Part shown: positions 35,583-45,419 of the stretch, one piece after another
How positions within the stretch are numbered: the first letter of the stretch is position 1
Layout: every line of letters starts with the position of its first letter
From: Candidatus Woesearchaeota archaeon
GTDB lineage: Archaea > Nanobdellota > Nanobdellia > Woesearchaeales > UBA10216
Direction of reading: 5' to 3'
Length of the DNA: 64,000 nt
Assembly (NCBI GenBank): GCA_016180195.1
Contig: JACPBS010000004.1
Location: 81,485-145,484, forward strand
Program-made: the position numbers and the translations under genes
The notes under the pieces: model-generated
The model's input: only the letters and a program-made list of their open reading frames with translations
What the model was told of the DNA's origin: nothing
Database searches by the model: none

Positions 35583-36830
35583 ATGGAAAAGCGGCATGTC
35601 GGGTTTGCTTTATTAGCTTTCCTTGCTGCCCTGCCATTGCTTGTTATTACACCTTTCAGTCAGGGTTTTTCAAGCCCGGAAGCAGGCTTTCTCTATCTTG
35701 GCAGGGCTTTCGCGCTTTCAGGTGTTATTTTATTCTCGCTTAATTTCGTCCTTAACTCAAGGCTGCCTTTTTTGGAGGATGTTTTTGGCGGGCTGGACAG
35801 GGTTTTGCGGGTTCATCACTTTGTTGGTGTGGTTTCTTTCGCTTTGCTTTTGCTCCATCCTTTGCTTCTTGCTGCAGGGTTCAGGTCTCTTGGATTCCTT
35901 CTTCCCGGTCCTTTTTGGCCGAAAAACTTCGGGATAATTGCCTTGTCTCTTCTGGCATTGCTGCTTCTCATCACCCTTTTCGCCAGGATCAGGTATCATA
36001 ACTGGAAATTTTCACATCAGCTCATCGGTGTCGCTTTATTTATTGCCGCAGTTCATGTGGCGACAATTCCGAGCGACATTTCCAAGAATATTTTTTTGAG
36101 GGTTTACATTTTTTCTATCGTAACCCTCGGGCTTGTTTTCTATGTTTACAGCACTATCTTGCAAAGGCCTTTTCATAAGAGGCTTCATTATTCGGTTCAG
36201 GGTGTTAAAAGTGTGGGCAGGGATGTTTATGAGCTTGTTTTTGCTCCGAAAGGCAAGTCTTTGATTCATACACCGGGACAGTTTGTTTTTTTGACTGTTA
36301 AGTCTAAGGCAATTCCTGGTGAATCCCATCCTTTTACAGTAAGCTCAGCGTCTAACGACCATCTTCTTAGATTCACCATAAAAGCTGTCGGTGATTACAC
36401 TTCCTCAATTCAGAACCTTAAAAAAGGCGATGAAGCTGAAATTGAGGGCCCTTATGGCAGGTTCTTCCCTAAGGTTCATGGGAACCAGATTTGGATTGCC
36501 GGAGGCATAGGGATCACTCCTTTTCTTTCAATGATCCGAAGCATTAAAGGCAGGGAGTCCGTAGACCTTTACTATTCAGTTCATAACAAGGATGATGCGG
36601 TTTTCCTTGATGAGCTTCTGGAGTTTTCCCGAAAAATGCCTAATTTTAGGGTTCATCCCCATTACAGCGGGGTTAATGGCCGTATCTCTGCCAGGGATAT
36701 TTTGGATTTCAGGGAAAGGGATATTTTTATCTGCGGCCCTGTGCCGATGATCAATTCATTCACTGCCCAGTTTTTGTCAATGGGTGTTGATCGTAGCAGG
36801 ATATATTTTGAGAAGTTCAGCCTGAAATAG
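35583..36830 (+). CDS. Ferric reductase-like transmembrane protein with FAD/NAD(P)-binding (FNR) domain
   Basis: Heme-binding-type His in TM (LRVHHFVGVVSF, KFSHQLIGVALFIAAVHV); GESHPFTVSS; IAGGIGITPFLSMIRS; ICGPVPMI; alternative start at 35568. Confidence 0.8.
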   Translation: MEKRHVGFALLAFLAALPLLVITPFSQGFSSPEAGFLYLGRAFALSGVILFSLNFVLNSRLPFLEDVFGGLDRVLRVHHFVGVVSFALLLLHPLLLAAGFRSLGFLLPGPFWPKNFGIIALSLLALLLLITLFARIRYHNWKFSHQLIGVALFIAAVHVATIPSDISKNIFLRVYIFSIVTLGLVFYVYSTILQRPFHKRLHYSVQGVKSVGRDVYELVFAPKGKSLIHTPGQFVFLTVKSKAIPGESHPFTVSSASNDHLLRFTIKAVGDYTSSIQNLKKGDEAEIEGPYGRFFPKVHGNQIWIAGGIGITPFLSMIRSIKGRESVDLYYSVHNKDDAVFLDELLEFSRKMPNFRVHPHYSGVNGRISARDILDFRERDIFICGPVPMINSFTAQFLSMGVDRSRIYFEKFSLK

Positions 36831-36983
36831 ATTATTCTTGTAGACTTCCCGTTTACTAGGTTGTTGGCTTCTTTTCGCGGTAGCCGCTTTTCCGGAGCAT
36901 CCCATGAATATGAGCTTTCTCATTACTCTTTGACTTTAAGCCCGATCAATTAATATATATAATGAAATGTTTTTTCGAAGTGC

Positions 36984-38156
36984 ATGGTTGAAGCGGTAAT
37001 TTCAAGGATTGAGTTTCAGATGACCCTTCTCTTGTTTGTTGCTCTTGCAGGGTATCTGCTTGCCTCAAAGATAAACCAGTCGGCTGTTATCGGGGAGATC
37101 CTGGTCGGGCTTCTGATTGGCCCGAGTGTTCTGGGCTTGGTTACGTATTCTGAATTCATAGAAAACATTGCGCATCTAGGCGCAATCATCCTTTTGTTTG
37201 TGATAGGCCTGGAATTCAAGCTAAGCGATGTTTTTAAGCCGAGATACGGCTTGATTGCCATTGTCGGGGTGATTGTGCCTTGGCTTGGAGGCTTTTTAAT
37301 CGCTAAGGTTTTCGGCTTCGGGTTCGGAAGCGCTGCTTTTGTAGGGACAGCCTTAACTGCAACAAGCATTGCTATTACCGCCAATGTTCTGAGGGAGATG
37401 AACCAGCTTCATACAGAGGCTGCAAAGGCTATTATTGGGGCTGCTGTGATTGACGATGTCCTGAGCCTGCTTGCATTGTCTATAACGAGCCAGACAGTGT
37501 CAGGCCAGTTTTCCTTTTTGGAGACGTTCCTTGTTATTTTCAAGTCAGTCATGTTTATAGGCGTAGCTTCGTTTGTCGGCATAAAGTACATCAACCCGAT
37601 TATTAATAGGATTGATAAAAGCAGGTTTGTCTCCAAGTTTCCGGAGTTTGTTTTTATTTTTGCAATGATGATCGCATTTCTTTATGCGTTGGTTGCAGAA
37701 ATCATTCAGCTTTCGTCTATAATTGGCGCATTCATTGCAGGAATGGTCTTGGAAGGTGTTGTAGTAAGGCATGGGAAGGATTATAGGGAAGGGGCAGAGT
37801 ACCTTCATATCATTTTTGCATCCGTTTTTTTCGTCTCATTGGGAATCCTTGCTGACCTGAAGGCGATAACCTGGCCCATTTTGGGATTTCTTTTAGCACT
37901 GGTTTTGGTGGCTGTCCTGACCAAGCTGATAGGCTGTTATGTGCCTGCCCGGCTTCTTGGGCTTGGGAATAGGTCGTCCGCCATTATAGGGTGGGGCATG
38001 TCTCCGCGTGGCGAGGTTGCAATGATAGTTGCCATGATCGGGCTTAATGGCGGGCTGATAAAGCAGGACATCTTCATCAGCATAATAATGATGAGCCTCG
38101 TTACAACAATTCTTGCCCCTGTTATCCTTAGAAGGATCCTTGTAGAGCATCGTTGA
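36984..38156 (+). CDS. CPA2-family monovalent cation:proton antiporter
   Basis: LLIGPSVLGL; ILLFVIGLEFKLSDV; AVIDDVLSLLALS; GWGMSPRGEVAMIVAMIGL; upstream TATA at leaderless spacing. Confidence 0.88.
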   Translation: MVEAVISRIEFQMTLLLFVALAGYLLASKINQSAVIGEILVGLLIGPSVLGLVTYSEFIENIAHLGAIILLFVIGLEFKLSDVFKPRYGLIAIVGVIVPWLGGFLIAKVFGFGFGSAAFVGTALTATSIAITANVLREMNQLHTEAAKAIIGAAVIDDVLSLLALSITSQTVSGQFSFLETFLVIFKSVMFIGVASFVGIKYINPIINRIDKSRFVSKFPEFVFIFAMMIAFLYALVAEIIQLSSIIGAFIAGMVLEGVVVRHGKDYREGAEYLHIIFASVFFVSLGILADLKAITWPILGFLLALVLVAVLTKLIGCYVPARLLGLGNRSSAIIGWGMSPRGEVAMIVAMIGLNGGLIKQDIFISIIMMSLVTTILAPVILRRILVEHR

Positions 38157-38237
38157 TTTTTCGGATTATTTTTGCTTTTTCCTTTTCATTAAATGTATGC
38201 CAAATAGTTATTTAAATATCCAGGTCTTGTTTTTTTC

Positions 38238-38966
38238 ATGGAACTGATAAATGTCAATGGCGTTTCAAAAAAGTTCATGAAGGATGGGAAGGAGTTTTAT
38301 GCGTTGAGAGACATTAGTTTCAGGATCGAAGAGGGGGAGATTTTCTCGGTTTTGGGGCCGAATGGCGCGGGAAAGACAACCTTGCTGAATATCATGATGG
38401 GCATTTTGATACCTGATTCTGGCAGCGTCAGGATATTCGGTAAAAATGCAGGGTCGTCAGATGTCATGGAGAGGATTGCCTATGTTTCGGGTGAGGAGCG
38501 TTTTCATTGGGCTCTGACAGTGAAGGATATCCTTAATTTCGCCTCCATTCTTTATGGCGTATCCAACAAAAAAGGCAGGGTTTCGGAGATCGTTGATTTT
38601 TTCGGCCTCCAGAATGTTTTCAACTCAAGGTTCGAGGTGCTTTCGACCGGGGAGAAGATGAGGCTTGCTTTTGCACATGCGGTTATTGGAAGTCCTAAGA
38701 TACTGTTTTTGGATGAGCCAACCCTTGGTATGGATCCTGATATCTCTATTAAGGTAAGGAAGCGAATTAAGTCAATAAATAAGGATTTCAAAACAACCAT
38801 TATTCTTACCAGCCATTATATGAAGGAGGTTGAGTTCCTGTCAAGCAGGGTGGCGTTCATAAACAAGGGGAAGCTGATAGATATAAACACCGTTAAGGGG
38901 ATCAAGAGGGGTTATCCTGATCTCGAGCGGTATTTCATGGGGATGGTGGGTGATGAGGCTGCATAA
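38238..38966 (+). CDS. ABC transporter ATP-binding protein
   Basis: LGPNGAGKTTLLNIMMG; LSTGEKMRLAFA; LFLDEPTLGMDP. Confidence 0.93.
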   Translation: MELINVNGVSKKFMKDGKEFYALRDISFRIEEGEIFSVLGPNGAGKTTLLNIMMGILIPDSGSVRIFGKNAGSSDVMERIAYVSGEERFHWALTVKDILNFASILYGVSNKKGRVSEIVDFFGLQNVFNSRFEVLSTGEKMRLAFAHAVIGSPKILFLDEPTLGMDPDISIKVRKRIKSINKDFKTTIILTSHYMKEVEFLSSRVAFINKGKLIDINTVKGIKRGYPDLERYFMGMVGDEAA

Positions 38967-39720
38967 GGTGTTTGCCCTTTTATACAGGGACCTGCTGATA
39001 ATAAGACGTTCGAGATGGCGGGTTGTTGAGCTGATTTATTTCCCGTTGACAACTGTGCTTATCTGGGGTTTTTTTTCTGTATATTCAAGGAGGTTTTCAG
39101 TTGAAGCTGGCCTTATTATTCTGATAATTAACATTTTCTGGAACTTCGCATTCGTTGCCCAGAGCACTGCAAACATGCAGATAATGGAGGATGTTTGGTC
39201 AGGAAGTCTGAAGCAGCTCCTGGTTTCAGGGATTTCAGAGGTTGAGTACATGGTTGGAAGGATGATCACTGCTTCGATTGTCTCATCGATCATACTTGCT
39301 TTGATGGTGCTGACTTCTCTTTTGTTCAGCAGCCAGCAGCTTTACTTCAATCAGCAGTTTATTGTCATTTCCATTCTTACCCTTTTGGTTTCTCTGGCTA
39401 TGGCTGTTTTGGTTTCTGCGATGATTGTATCGCTTGGAAAGAGCTATGGATTCCTGGCGTGGAGTGCGCTGCAGGCCTTCGTTTTCCTATCCGCCCCGTT
39501 TTTCCCAAAAGAGACTTTTCCAGGGGTCATAAGTGCTGTTTCCGCTGTAATGCCCTATACCTATATTTTTGAGTCTGCAAGGGCTTTGTCCTACGGGGAA
39601 AGCATGCCTTTGATGGCTGCTTTTATCACTGTTGTAGCTTATTCAGTCCTTGTTTGGCCGATTTACATCTATCTTTTTAGGAAGGCAAGGAAGAATGGCA
39701 ATCTAGTCAGGCTAGGGTAG
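38950..39720 (+). CDS. ABC-2 type transporter permease
   Basis: 6 TM, overlaps ATPase gene. Confidence 0.85.
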   Translation: MMRLHKVFALLYRDLLIIRRSRWRVVELIYFPLTTVLIWGFFSVYSRRFSVEAGLIILIINIFWNFAFVAQSTANMQIMEDVWSGSLKQLLVSGISEVEYMVGRMITASIVSSIILALMVLTSLLFSSQQLYFNQQFIVISILTLLVSLAMAVLVSAMIVSLGKSYGFLAWSALQAFVFLSAPFFPKETFPGVISAVSAVMPYTYIFESARALSYGESMPLMAAFITVVAYSVLVWPIYIYLFRKARKNGNLVRLG

Positions 39721-39776
39721 TTTTGCAGAAGGAAAATGTGAGGGCATCGATAACTATTCGCAGGATCTGCAGGCTG

Positions 39777-39986
39777 TCAGTTAAGAGTTCCTTTAAGCTC
39801 AAGGTATTTCCTGTATTTCTTGGGGCTGAGGTCTTTTTGTTCCATTTCCTTGATGCATTTGTCGCAGTATAATGGGCTGTCATACTCGAGCTTGGATACC
39901 TTGCCTTTGCATATCTCGCATGCTTCGTAGTCCTTTGAATGCATGGCCTTTTCATGCAGGCCTTGTTTTAAAAATCTTATGATCAA
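39777..39986 (-). CDS. Small zinc-ribbon protein
   Basis: CEICKGKVSKLEYDSPLYCDKC. Confidence 0.55.
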   Translation of the reverse strand: MIIRFLKQGLHEKAMHSKDYEACEICKGKVSKLEYDSPLYCDKCIKEMEQKDLSPKKYRKYLELKGTLN

Positions 39987-40447
39987 AGTATGATGCCTAG
40001 TGCAAATGCTGACAGAAGGAGCGGGAAGATATCTGCAACGCCTTTTCCCAGCAGGCTTTTGATGCCCAGCTTTCTGTTGTTCGCAGTTAGGATGCTTCCT
40101 TCGGCAATCCCTATGATGAATACCATCGAAGTTATTATTATCAGTGATTTTTGCGAAGGCGATGCCAGGAATATCATCAGTCCAAGAAGGGAGTAAATGA
40201 TGATGTTGTTCATCTCGATGTAGAGAAGTGCAATTGCGGCAACATAAGCCAATAGCTTTATGGTTGTGCCCGCGCCAATTATGTTCAGGATTAATACTGT
40301 TGATGCTGCAAGAAGGGCTTTCTTCAGTATTACGAAATAATCCTTTCCTTTTTTTAGTTCCTCTTTCGCAGATGTGGATATCATTATTCCTGCTGCTATG
40401 CCGAGGCTGGATGCGATAACTGATAGGAAATAGCTTGTTGTCTGCAT
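39983..40447 (-). CDS. Multi-TM membrane protein
   Basis: Several hydrophobic helices; overlaps next gene. Confidence 0.5.
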   Translation of the reverse strand: MQTTSYFLSVIASSLGIAAGIMISTSAKEELKKGKDYFVILKKALLAASTVLILNIIGAGTTIKLLAYVAAIALLYIEMNNIIIYSLLGLMIFLASPSQKSLIIITSMVFIIGIAEGSILTANNRKLGIKSLLGKGVADIFPLLLSAFALGIIL

Positions 40448-40448
40448 A

Positions 40449-40916
40449 TTACGTGCTCTCGAACTGGTATATTATTTTCAGCCTTCTTTCGTGGCGTTTG
40501 TCATGGCTGAATGGCGTGCTTATCCACTGGTCAATGATTTTGAATGCATCAGCTTCGCTTGTGCGGTCTCCTGATATTGCAAGGACATTTGAGGCATTGT
40601 GTTCCCGTGAATGCCTGGCGGTTTCCAAGTCGAATGCTGCCACAGCCCTTACTCCCTTGACCTTGTTTGCTGCTATCACCATGCCGGCTGCTGATCTGCA
40701 TATCAGAATTCCCTTTACATCGTCCTGGAAGATTTTTTTTTCTTCGGCAGCCCCGACCTTTTTAGCCACATTTAATGCGAACGGGGAATAGTCATCTTTT
40801 GGGTCCAGGGAATGGGCGCCCTCGTCCATGATTGGCATTCCTTTCCCGGAGAGGTGCTCCTTTATTTTTTCCTTAAGCTCGTATCCCCCGTGGTCCGCTC
40901 CGAGGATTATCATCAT
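40449..40916 (-). CDS. rpiB: RpiB/LacA/LacB-family sugar-phosphate isomerase
   Basis: ILGADHGGYELKEKIKEHL; GILICRSAAGMVIAANKVKGVRAV; ARHSREHNASNVLAISGD. Confidence 0.9.
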   Translation of the reverse strand: MMIILGADHGGYELKEKIKEHLSGKGMPIMDEGAHSLDPKDDYSPFALNVAKKVGAAEEKKIFQDDVKGILICRSAAGMVIAANKVKGVRAVAAFDLETARHSREHNASNVLAISGDRTSEADAFKIIDQWISTPFSHDKRHERRLKIIYQFEST

Positions 40917-40947
40917 GCAGGCATACTCTGGAAGCTAATATTAATAG

Positions 40948-41247
40948 TTATTCGTTTTTTCGGGATAGCTTGCTAAGCCACAGCGTGACTATCACAACAG
41001 TTATTGTCACGAAGAGGGCATAAAGAAGTTTTGCTATTATTCCCTCCCCCTTTTCAATGGGAAAGTATTTGTCAAATAGCGCCTGGATTGCGCTGTTCCA
41101 TGCCAGGGCAGCGATCAAGCCGAATGCTGATATCGCAAGCGCATTCATCCTGTCTACAACTTCCCTGCCTGTTTCCCTCACAGGTTCGGCCACTGGCAGG
41201 AAATGATCGGGTTTTCTTCTTGCCATGGCTTTTTTAGGGCTTGGCAA
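40948..41247 (-). CDS. Two-TM membrane protein (DUF5654-like)
   Basis: MNALAISAFGLIAALAWNSAIQALFDKYFP. Confidence 0.6.
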   Translation of the reverse strand: MPSPKKAMARRKPDHFLPVAEPVRETGREVVDRMNALAISAFGLIAALAWNSAIQALFDKYFPIEKGEGIIAKLLYALFVTITVVIVTLWLSKLSRKNE

Positions 41248-41277
41248 TTAATATTGGTTAGTTTGCTGATTTTGATT

Positions 41278-41529
41278 TTATCGCCATTTTGAATGGCCCC
41301 AGTGGATTATTAAGTCAACGCCCAGCTTTTCTATATGCAAGGGCACATCGCATGCCCCGAAGCAGGTTCCTGCCCATATTAGAATCCTTGCGCCAGTCCT
41401 GGATTCAAGGTATCGCTGTATTTCAGCCGCCTTTGGCCTTAACCCTGATGGCAGCTGTATGCATACCAGGCTTGCGTTCTCCGACTTTATCTTGTCCACT
41501 GCTGCATCTAGCTCCAGGTCGTATTGCAT
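41278..41529 (-). pseudogene. N-terminal fragment of Dph2-like diphthamide synthesis protein
   Basis: VCIQLPSGLRPKAAEIQRYLESRTGARILIWAGTCFGACDVPLHIEKLGVDLIIHWGHS then stop; normal proteins are about 330 aa. Confidence 0.6.
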
Positions 41530-41552
41530 TTGAGTTAGAAAAATGATATGGC

Positions 41553-41647
41553 TTAAATCTGTTTTGGTTTTGAATAATCAAGCGCTCCTTCGAGGACAAG
41601 GAAATTCGTGCGAGGTGAATCCCGAACAACATCACCTGTGGCTAAAA
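41553..41647 (-). pseudogene. Possible C-terminal coding relic
   Basis: ILATGDVVRDSPRTNFLVLEGALDYSKPKQI* open without start. Confidence 0.3.
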
Positions 41648-41653
41648 TTCAAC

Positions 41654-42085
41654 TCACCACCATCTTTGTTCAGGGAATTTTCTTGTCAAATCACCATTTG
41701 TTTCTTTTATTCTAGCTATTAGTCCTTCCCCGCAATCTTCTCGAAAATGTCTATCCATGTCTTTTGTAACCGTACCAGTTCCGCTTCGGAGTGCAATCTT
41801 CTTTGGTCTCTCAATAACCACTTGGTTCAGGATACCATTTCCTAGCCCTCCATTCGAATAGTGAATTTGGACATCTCCTTTTTCGGCTGCAAATCTTTCC
41901 TCGGTGCCCCATATTCCATAATCTATGGTGCTTCTTTCAACAGAATATCCACAACCCGTAAACATCTGTAATCGAGCTGCATTTAATCTTTCAAGTTCTG
42001 CCTGATAGCCAGGAGTATTAACGTATCCAAAAAATCCAATAGCCGCTGCGGCAATTCCTGCCGTTAAATAATCAAAAAAACCCAT
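41654..42085 (-). CDS. Hypothetical protein with N-terminal TM
   Basis: MGFFDYLTAGIAAAAIGFFGYVNTP... Confidence 0.5.
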   Translation of the reverse strand: MGFFDYLTAGIAAAAIGFFGYVNTPGYQAELERLNAARLQMFTGCGYSVERSTIDYGIWGTEERFAAEKGDVQIHYSNGGLGNGILNQVVIERPKKIALRSGTGTVTKDMDRHFREDCGEGLIARIKETNGDLTRKFPEQRWW

Positions 42086-42103
42086 TTTAAGCCTCCTTTT
42101 TGT

Positions 42104-42289
42104 TTATGCCATTACCTCATCAAGTTCTAACTTGCTTAGTTTCTTCTTGTTCAATATTGTTGCGAAGCTCTTGTTTCTTGATTTGTTTGCCTTCTTAAGC
42201 TCTTCTATTGTTTCCTTGTCCGAGTCCTCTTCGTTGTCTATGAAGAGGTCGTAGTCTATGTCTTTCATGAGGGGTGTTTTGCCCCTCAA
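42104..42289 (-). CDS. Small charged hypothetical protein
   Basis: 61-aa ORF between neighbouring same-strand genes. Confidence 0.4.
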   Translation of the reverse strand: MRGKTPLMKDIDYDLFIDNEEDSDKETIEELKKANKSRNKSFATILNKKKLSKLELDEVMA

Positions 42290-42304
42290 TTTATAAATCT
42301 TTCG

Positions 42305-42637
42305 CTACTTGGAAGTAGTCAAATTATTTTCTCTTTGGTAGGGGTATCTGGTGTATTTTTTGCATGCCCTGCAGTAATACACAACCTTGCCTTTTGCAAG
42401 CCTTATCCTGGAGTTTGAAGAAGTGAAGTATGTATTGCAGTGCTTGCAGAACCTTATCTTAAGCTCCTTTGGGAGCCTTATCTTGTGCTTCATGGCCAAT
42501 CTCCTGGCCTTCCTTACGTTCCTGTCCGCAACTTTTTGTATTGCTGTTTCTGATTTTTTGAACAATTCCTTTATTTTCTTATCTGCTTCCTCTTTTTTTG
42601 CCTGCTTTAGTTTTTGAAAATATCCCTTGCTTTTCAT
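42305..42637 (-). CDS. rnp4: Ribonuclease P protein component 4 (Rpr2 family)
   Basis: RKARRLAMKHKIRLPKELKIRFCKHCNTYFTSSNSRIRLAKGKVVYYCRACKKYTRYPYQRE. Confidence 0.85.
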   Translation of the reverse strand: MKSKGYFQKLKQAKKEEADKKIKELFKKSETAIQKVADRNVRKARRLAMKHKIRLPKELKIRFCKHCNTYFTSSNSRIRLAKGKVVYYCRACKKYTRYPYQRENNLTTSK

Positions 42638-42701
42638 GCTGCTCTCCTTGATTCCAAAGAACGAGTTTTTAACAAGAAAAGGCCTATAAATATTATTCGG
42701 G

Positions 42702-42947
42702 CTAGGCTGTTCCGAGCTTTGCGCAGCATACCATGCCTTCGCCCTTGCAGTTGAAGCTTACCTGCACTTCAGTTCCTGCAAAGCATGAATCTTTGCATGT
42801 GCCTTTGACAGGCTCGCAGCTGTTTGTGTTGTTTAGCCAGTTTCCCATGGCTCCTGTGAAAATAAGTATGAGCACTACCAGCACAGTAAGTGCTATTAGT
42901 GCGATGATTATGGTGTTTATCGAAAGTCCTTGTGCTTTTTTGTCCAT
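42702..42947 (-). CDS. Class III signal/pilin-like protein with Cys-rich C-terminus
   Basis: MDKKAQGLSINTIIIALIALTVLVVLILIFTGA. Confidence 0.65.
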   Translation of the reverse strand: MDKKAQGLSINTIIIALIALTVLVVLILIFTGAMGNWLNNTNSCEPVKGTCKDSCFAGTEVQVSFNCKGEGMVCCAKLGTA

Positions 42948-42993
42948 TATGTGCGCCTTTTTTGTTTTTTTGTCGCTTATTTATATATAAACT

Positions 42994-43509
42994 TTATGAT
43001 TTGGTGCATATATTGAGCACTGTGAATACTGTTCCGTATTCTGTTGGGAGGGGATATATTACCTGGGTCTTGTCCTGCCTGCACATTCGCTGGTTGCTCA
43101 CGTCCTCGATCACTGCTTTTCCGGGGGCACAGTTTTTCAGGTCCTTGCTGCATAGGTAAAACTCATATTCCTTTTTCCTGGGCTTTAGCGAGCCTTCAAG
43201 TATGCCTTTTATTACTGTTTCCGCCTTTTGGCAGTATGTTATTGTGTTGTCAGCACACCTGTTTGGGAGTTCCGGGGGTGTTGAGCAGTCCTGGATCAGT
43301 TCCTTGAGTTCAACCCCTACCTTGCATTCGTTCACTTCAAGCTTGTCTGAAAGCAGCGTGTTGAGGAATGCGGTTGCAACCTGTTTGTCCCCTGCGTCAG
43401 ACAGTATTTTTGGCTCCTTTATTAGGAATTTCATTGCGAATACCATTCCGATTATCATTATGAGGACTATTATTGCGAGCCCTATCATCTCTGTCTGCGC
43501 CCTACTCAT
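42994..43509 (-). CDS. Pilin-like membrane-anchored protein
   Basis: MSRAQTEMIGLAIIVLIMIIGMVFAMKFL. Confidence 0.65.
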   Translation of the reverse strand: MSRAQTEMIGLAIIVLIMIIGMVFAMKFLIKEPKILSDAGDKQVATAFLNTLLSDKLEVNECKVGVELKELIQDCSTPPELPNRCADNTITYCQKAETVIKGILEGSLKPRKKEYEFYLCSKDLKNCAPGKAVIEDVSNQRMCRQDKTQVIYPLPTEYGTVFTVLNICTKS

Positions 43510-43975
43510 ATGCGTCCACCGTTAGTATCGCGAAGCTGGTTCCGGTTAGCGGGTCATTTAGTGCAACAGGAACCCATATGGATTGCTTTGATGTTGTTGC
43601 CGGATTTTTCCTGGAATAAACCTGTACCTTGCCTTTACTGGGGTATATTTTTTCAAGGGTTATTTCGCTGTATCTGAATACCTCAAAATATTGGTTTTTC
43701 GGGACTGATCCAGAACTGAATGCTGTTATTTTGCTCTCGTCAAAGCAGTATGTCTTGCCGTTACATTGGAGTTCTGGCAGGTTCAGTGCTGATTTTGCGA
43801 TTTTGATGGCTTTTGCGTTCTTCTCCTCCATGTATTTGGTTTCCGTGTTGCTTTTCTGCATGTTGGCGTAAAACACGAAGCCGAATGCCACTAGCATGAA
43901 GAATATGAGTATTACAGCTATTGTTTCCAGCATTCTTGTCTGGGCTTTTTTCTGCTTTAGTATATTGTTGGGCAT
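43502..43975 (-). CDS. Pilin-like membrane-anchored protein
   Basis: MPNNILKQKKAQTRMLETIAVILIFFMLVAFGFVFYA; start trimmed from 44098. Confidence 0.6.
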   Translation of the reverse strand: MPNNILKQKKAQTRMLETIAVILIFFMLVAFGFVFYANMQKSNTETKYMEEKNAKAIKIAKSALNLPELQCNGKTYCFDESKITAFSSGSVPKNQYFEVFRYSEITLEKIYPSKGKVQVYSRKNPATTSKQSIWVPVALNDPLTGTSFAILTVDAYE

Positions 43976-44925
43976 GACTGAAGTAGCGCATCCCTGTTTT
44001 GCTGGTCTAGGGCTGCCTTTGCCTCCTTTAGCTCTTCGATTCCTATGTTTTGTTTCTTTAGCTTGTCTATTTGGGCTATGCCGTATTTGTCCTTGCATTT
44101 TTCATCGTTTTCGAATGTTTTTGCGAGTTGTTCTGCTTTTATTGAATATATTGCGCTTACTGAGTTCATTCTCTGGTATGCTTTCATCATGGAGCATTCA
44201 AAATCCTTTTTGTTCCCTGAGTATATGGCCGCTACCATCATTGCTTTACCTGTGTACTGGATCTCATTGTTCGGTTGGAATATTATTTTCCCTTCCTCCA
44301 GGTCTGAGGTTTCTGGTATTACCTGGATTTGAATTAGCTCTTTTGGCCTGGGTTGGGGGGCTGCTGGCTGTATTCCCGCGCCTATCACTACAACGCGGTT
44401 TGCGTTTTTGGTCTGTATCGGCCTGCTGGCGTCTTGTATTGCCTTGTTGGACTGCTCGGGAAGTTCCCTGTATATCTGTTCCGCTACGTTTCTTGTGTCC
44501 GCGTCATTGTACAGGACAACATATCTTGTGTCATTTGCTGTGAGGTATATGAAGTTGGATGCTTTGAATGGCACGTTCCACTCGTTCGTCATGGCTATGA
44601 TTTCATTGCTCTTGATTGATTTTGGCGAGAATACAGGCTCTGTTGGCTCAAGGGGGCTGGTCTGGCCTATCTTTATGTATGTTTTTCCTGAATCGCAATT
44701 TACCTTCAAGTCTATTCCCGGCAGGCGTACCAGTTGGGAGCTTCTGGAGGGCTGGAACATGAGCTCGTCTATGGTCTTAAGCTCTTCTTCTGCACGGCTT
44801 TTTTCCATCTCGTTTTTTTGCCTTATTCCTATGGTTGCAAAGAACGCTATTATGACTGAGCCCGCTATTAGGACATATATCCAGTTGACTTGTTCGCCTA
44901 GCATACCTTTCTTTTTCATGTGCAT
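43957..44925 (-). CDS. TM-anchored exported protein of pilin-like operon
   Basis: MHMKKKGMLGEQVNWIYVLIAGSVIIAFFATIGI. Confidence 0.6.
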   Translation of the reverse strand: MHMKKKGMLGEQVNWIYVLIAGSVIIAFFATIGIRQKNEMEKSRAEEELKTIDELMFQPSRSSQLVRLPGIDLKVNCDSGKTYIKIGQTSPLEPTEPVFSPKSIKSNEIIAMTNEWNVPFKASNFIYLTANDTRYVVLYNDADTRNVAEQIYRELPEQSNKAIQDASRPIQTKNANRVVVIGAGIQPAAPQPRPKELIQIQVIPETSDLEEGKIIFQPNNEIQYTGKAMMVAAIYSGNKKDFECSMMKAYQRMNSVSAIYSIKAEQLAKTFENDEKCKDKYGIAQIDKLKKQNIGIEELKEAKAALDQQNRDALLQSCPTIY

Positions 44926-45419
44926 AATGTCAGTGTTGTTTCAGTGGATGGTGATTGCATGATGTAGGTTTTGTCGCCGCATCCGAAAAGGTCTATTGCA
45001 ATCTTCCCTTTTCTAGTTTCAATGCATTCGTATCCGGTTTTCACGGCCAGATCCTCGATGAGGAACCATTCGTTGTCGCATTTTCCCTGCTTTGGGGTTA
45101 GGAAAGTGTTCGTTGTTTTTGTTTTTGCGCTATCCCTGATTATGCGGTTTGTTATTAGCTGGGGGTCTTTTTCGAGGTCCGCAAAGCATACGGATGTGTA
45201 CTCTGGTGGCAGGTAGAATGGCTTGTTCTTTTTCTCGGTTCCGTATCCCTGGGCATCCTTTACTGCATTGGATATCTTGCTTTTGAACTGTGATACTTCC
45301 CCGCATTTGCCCATGTTTGTAAGCTGTGTCACGGCTTTCCATCCGAAAATCAGGACAAGGCTTACTACTAGCATGGCGAATATGTATATGAAGATCTGCC
45401 CTGATACTTGGGCTTTCAT
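44916..45419 (-). CDS. Pilin-like membrane-anchored protein
   Basis: MKAQVSGQIFIYIFAMLVVSLVLIFGW. Confidence 0.65.
   Translation of the reverse strand: MKAQVSGQIFIYIFAMLVVSLVLIFGWKAVTQLTNMGKCGEVSQFKSKISNAVKDAQGYGTEKKNKPFYLPPEYTSVCFADLEKDPQLITNRIIRDSAKTKTTNTFLTPKQGKCDNEWFLIEDLAVKTGYECIETRKGKIAIDLFGCGDKTYIMQSPSTETTLTLCT

Noticed and set aside
41609-41633. AGGTGA...TCACCT inverted repeat upstream of the dph2 fragment
   Set aside because: Only 6-bp arms with a 13-nt loop inside a likely coding relic; weak support.
43976-44098. N-terminal extension of the 43502-44098 ORF (MQGQIRHSPNRQAKETKHRNRR...)
   Set aside because: It overlaps the upstream gene extensively and precedes the pilin-like leader. 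MPNNILKQKKAQTRMLETIAV at 43975 is the more likely start.
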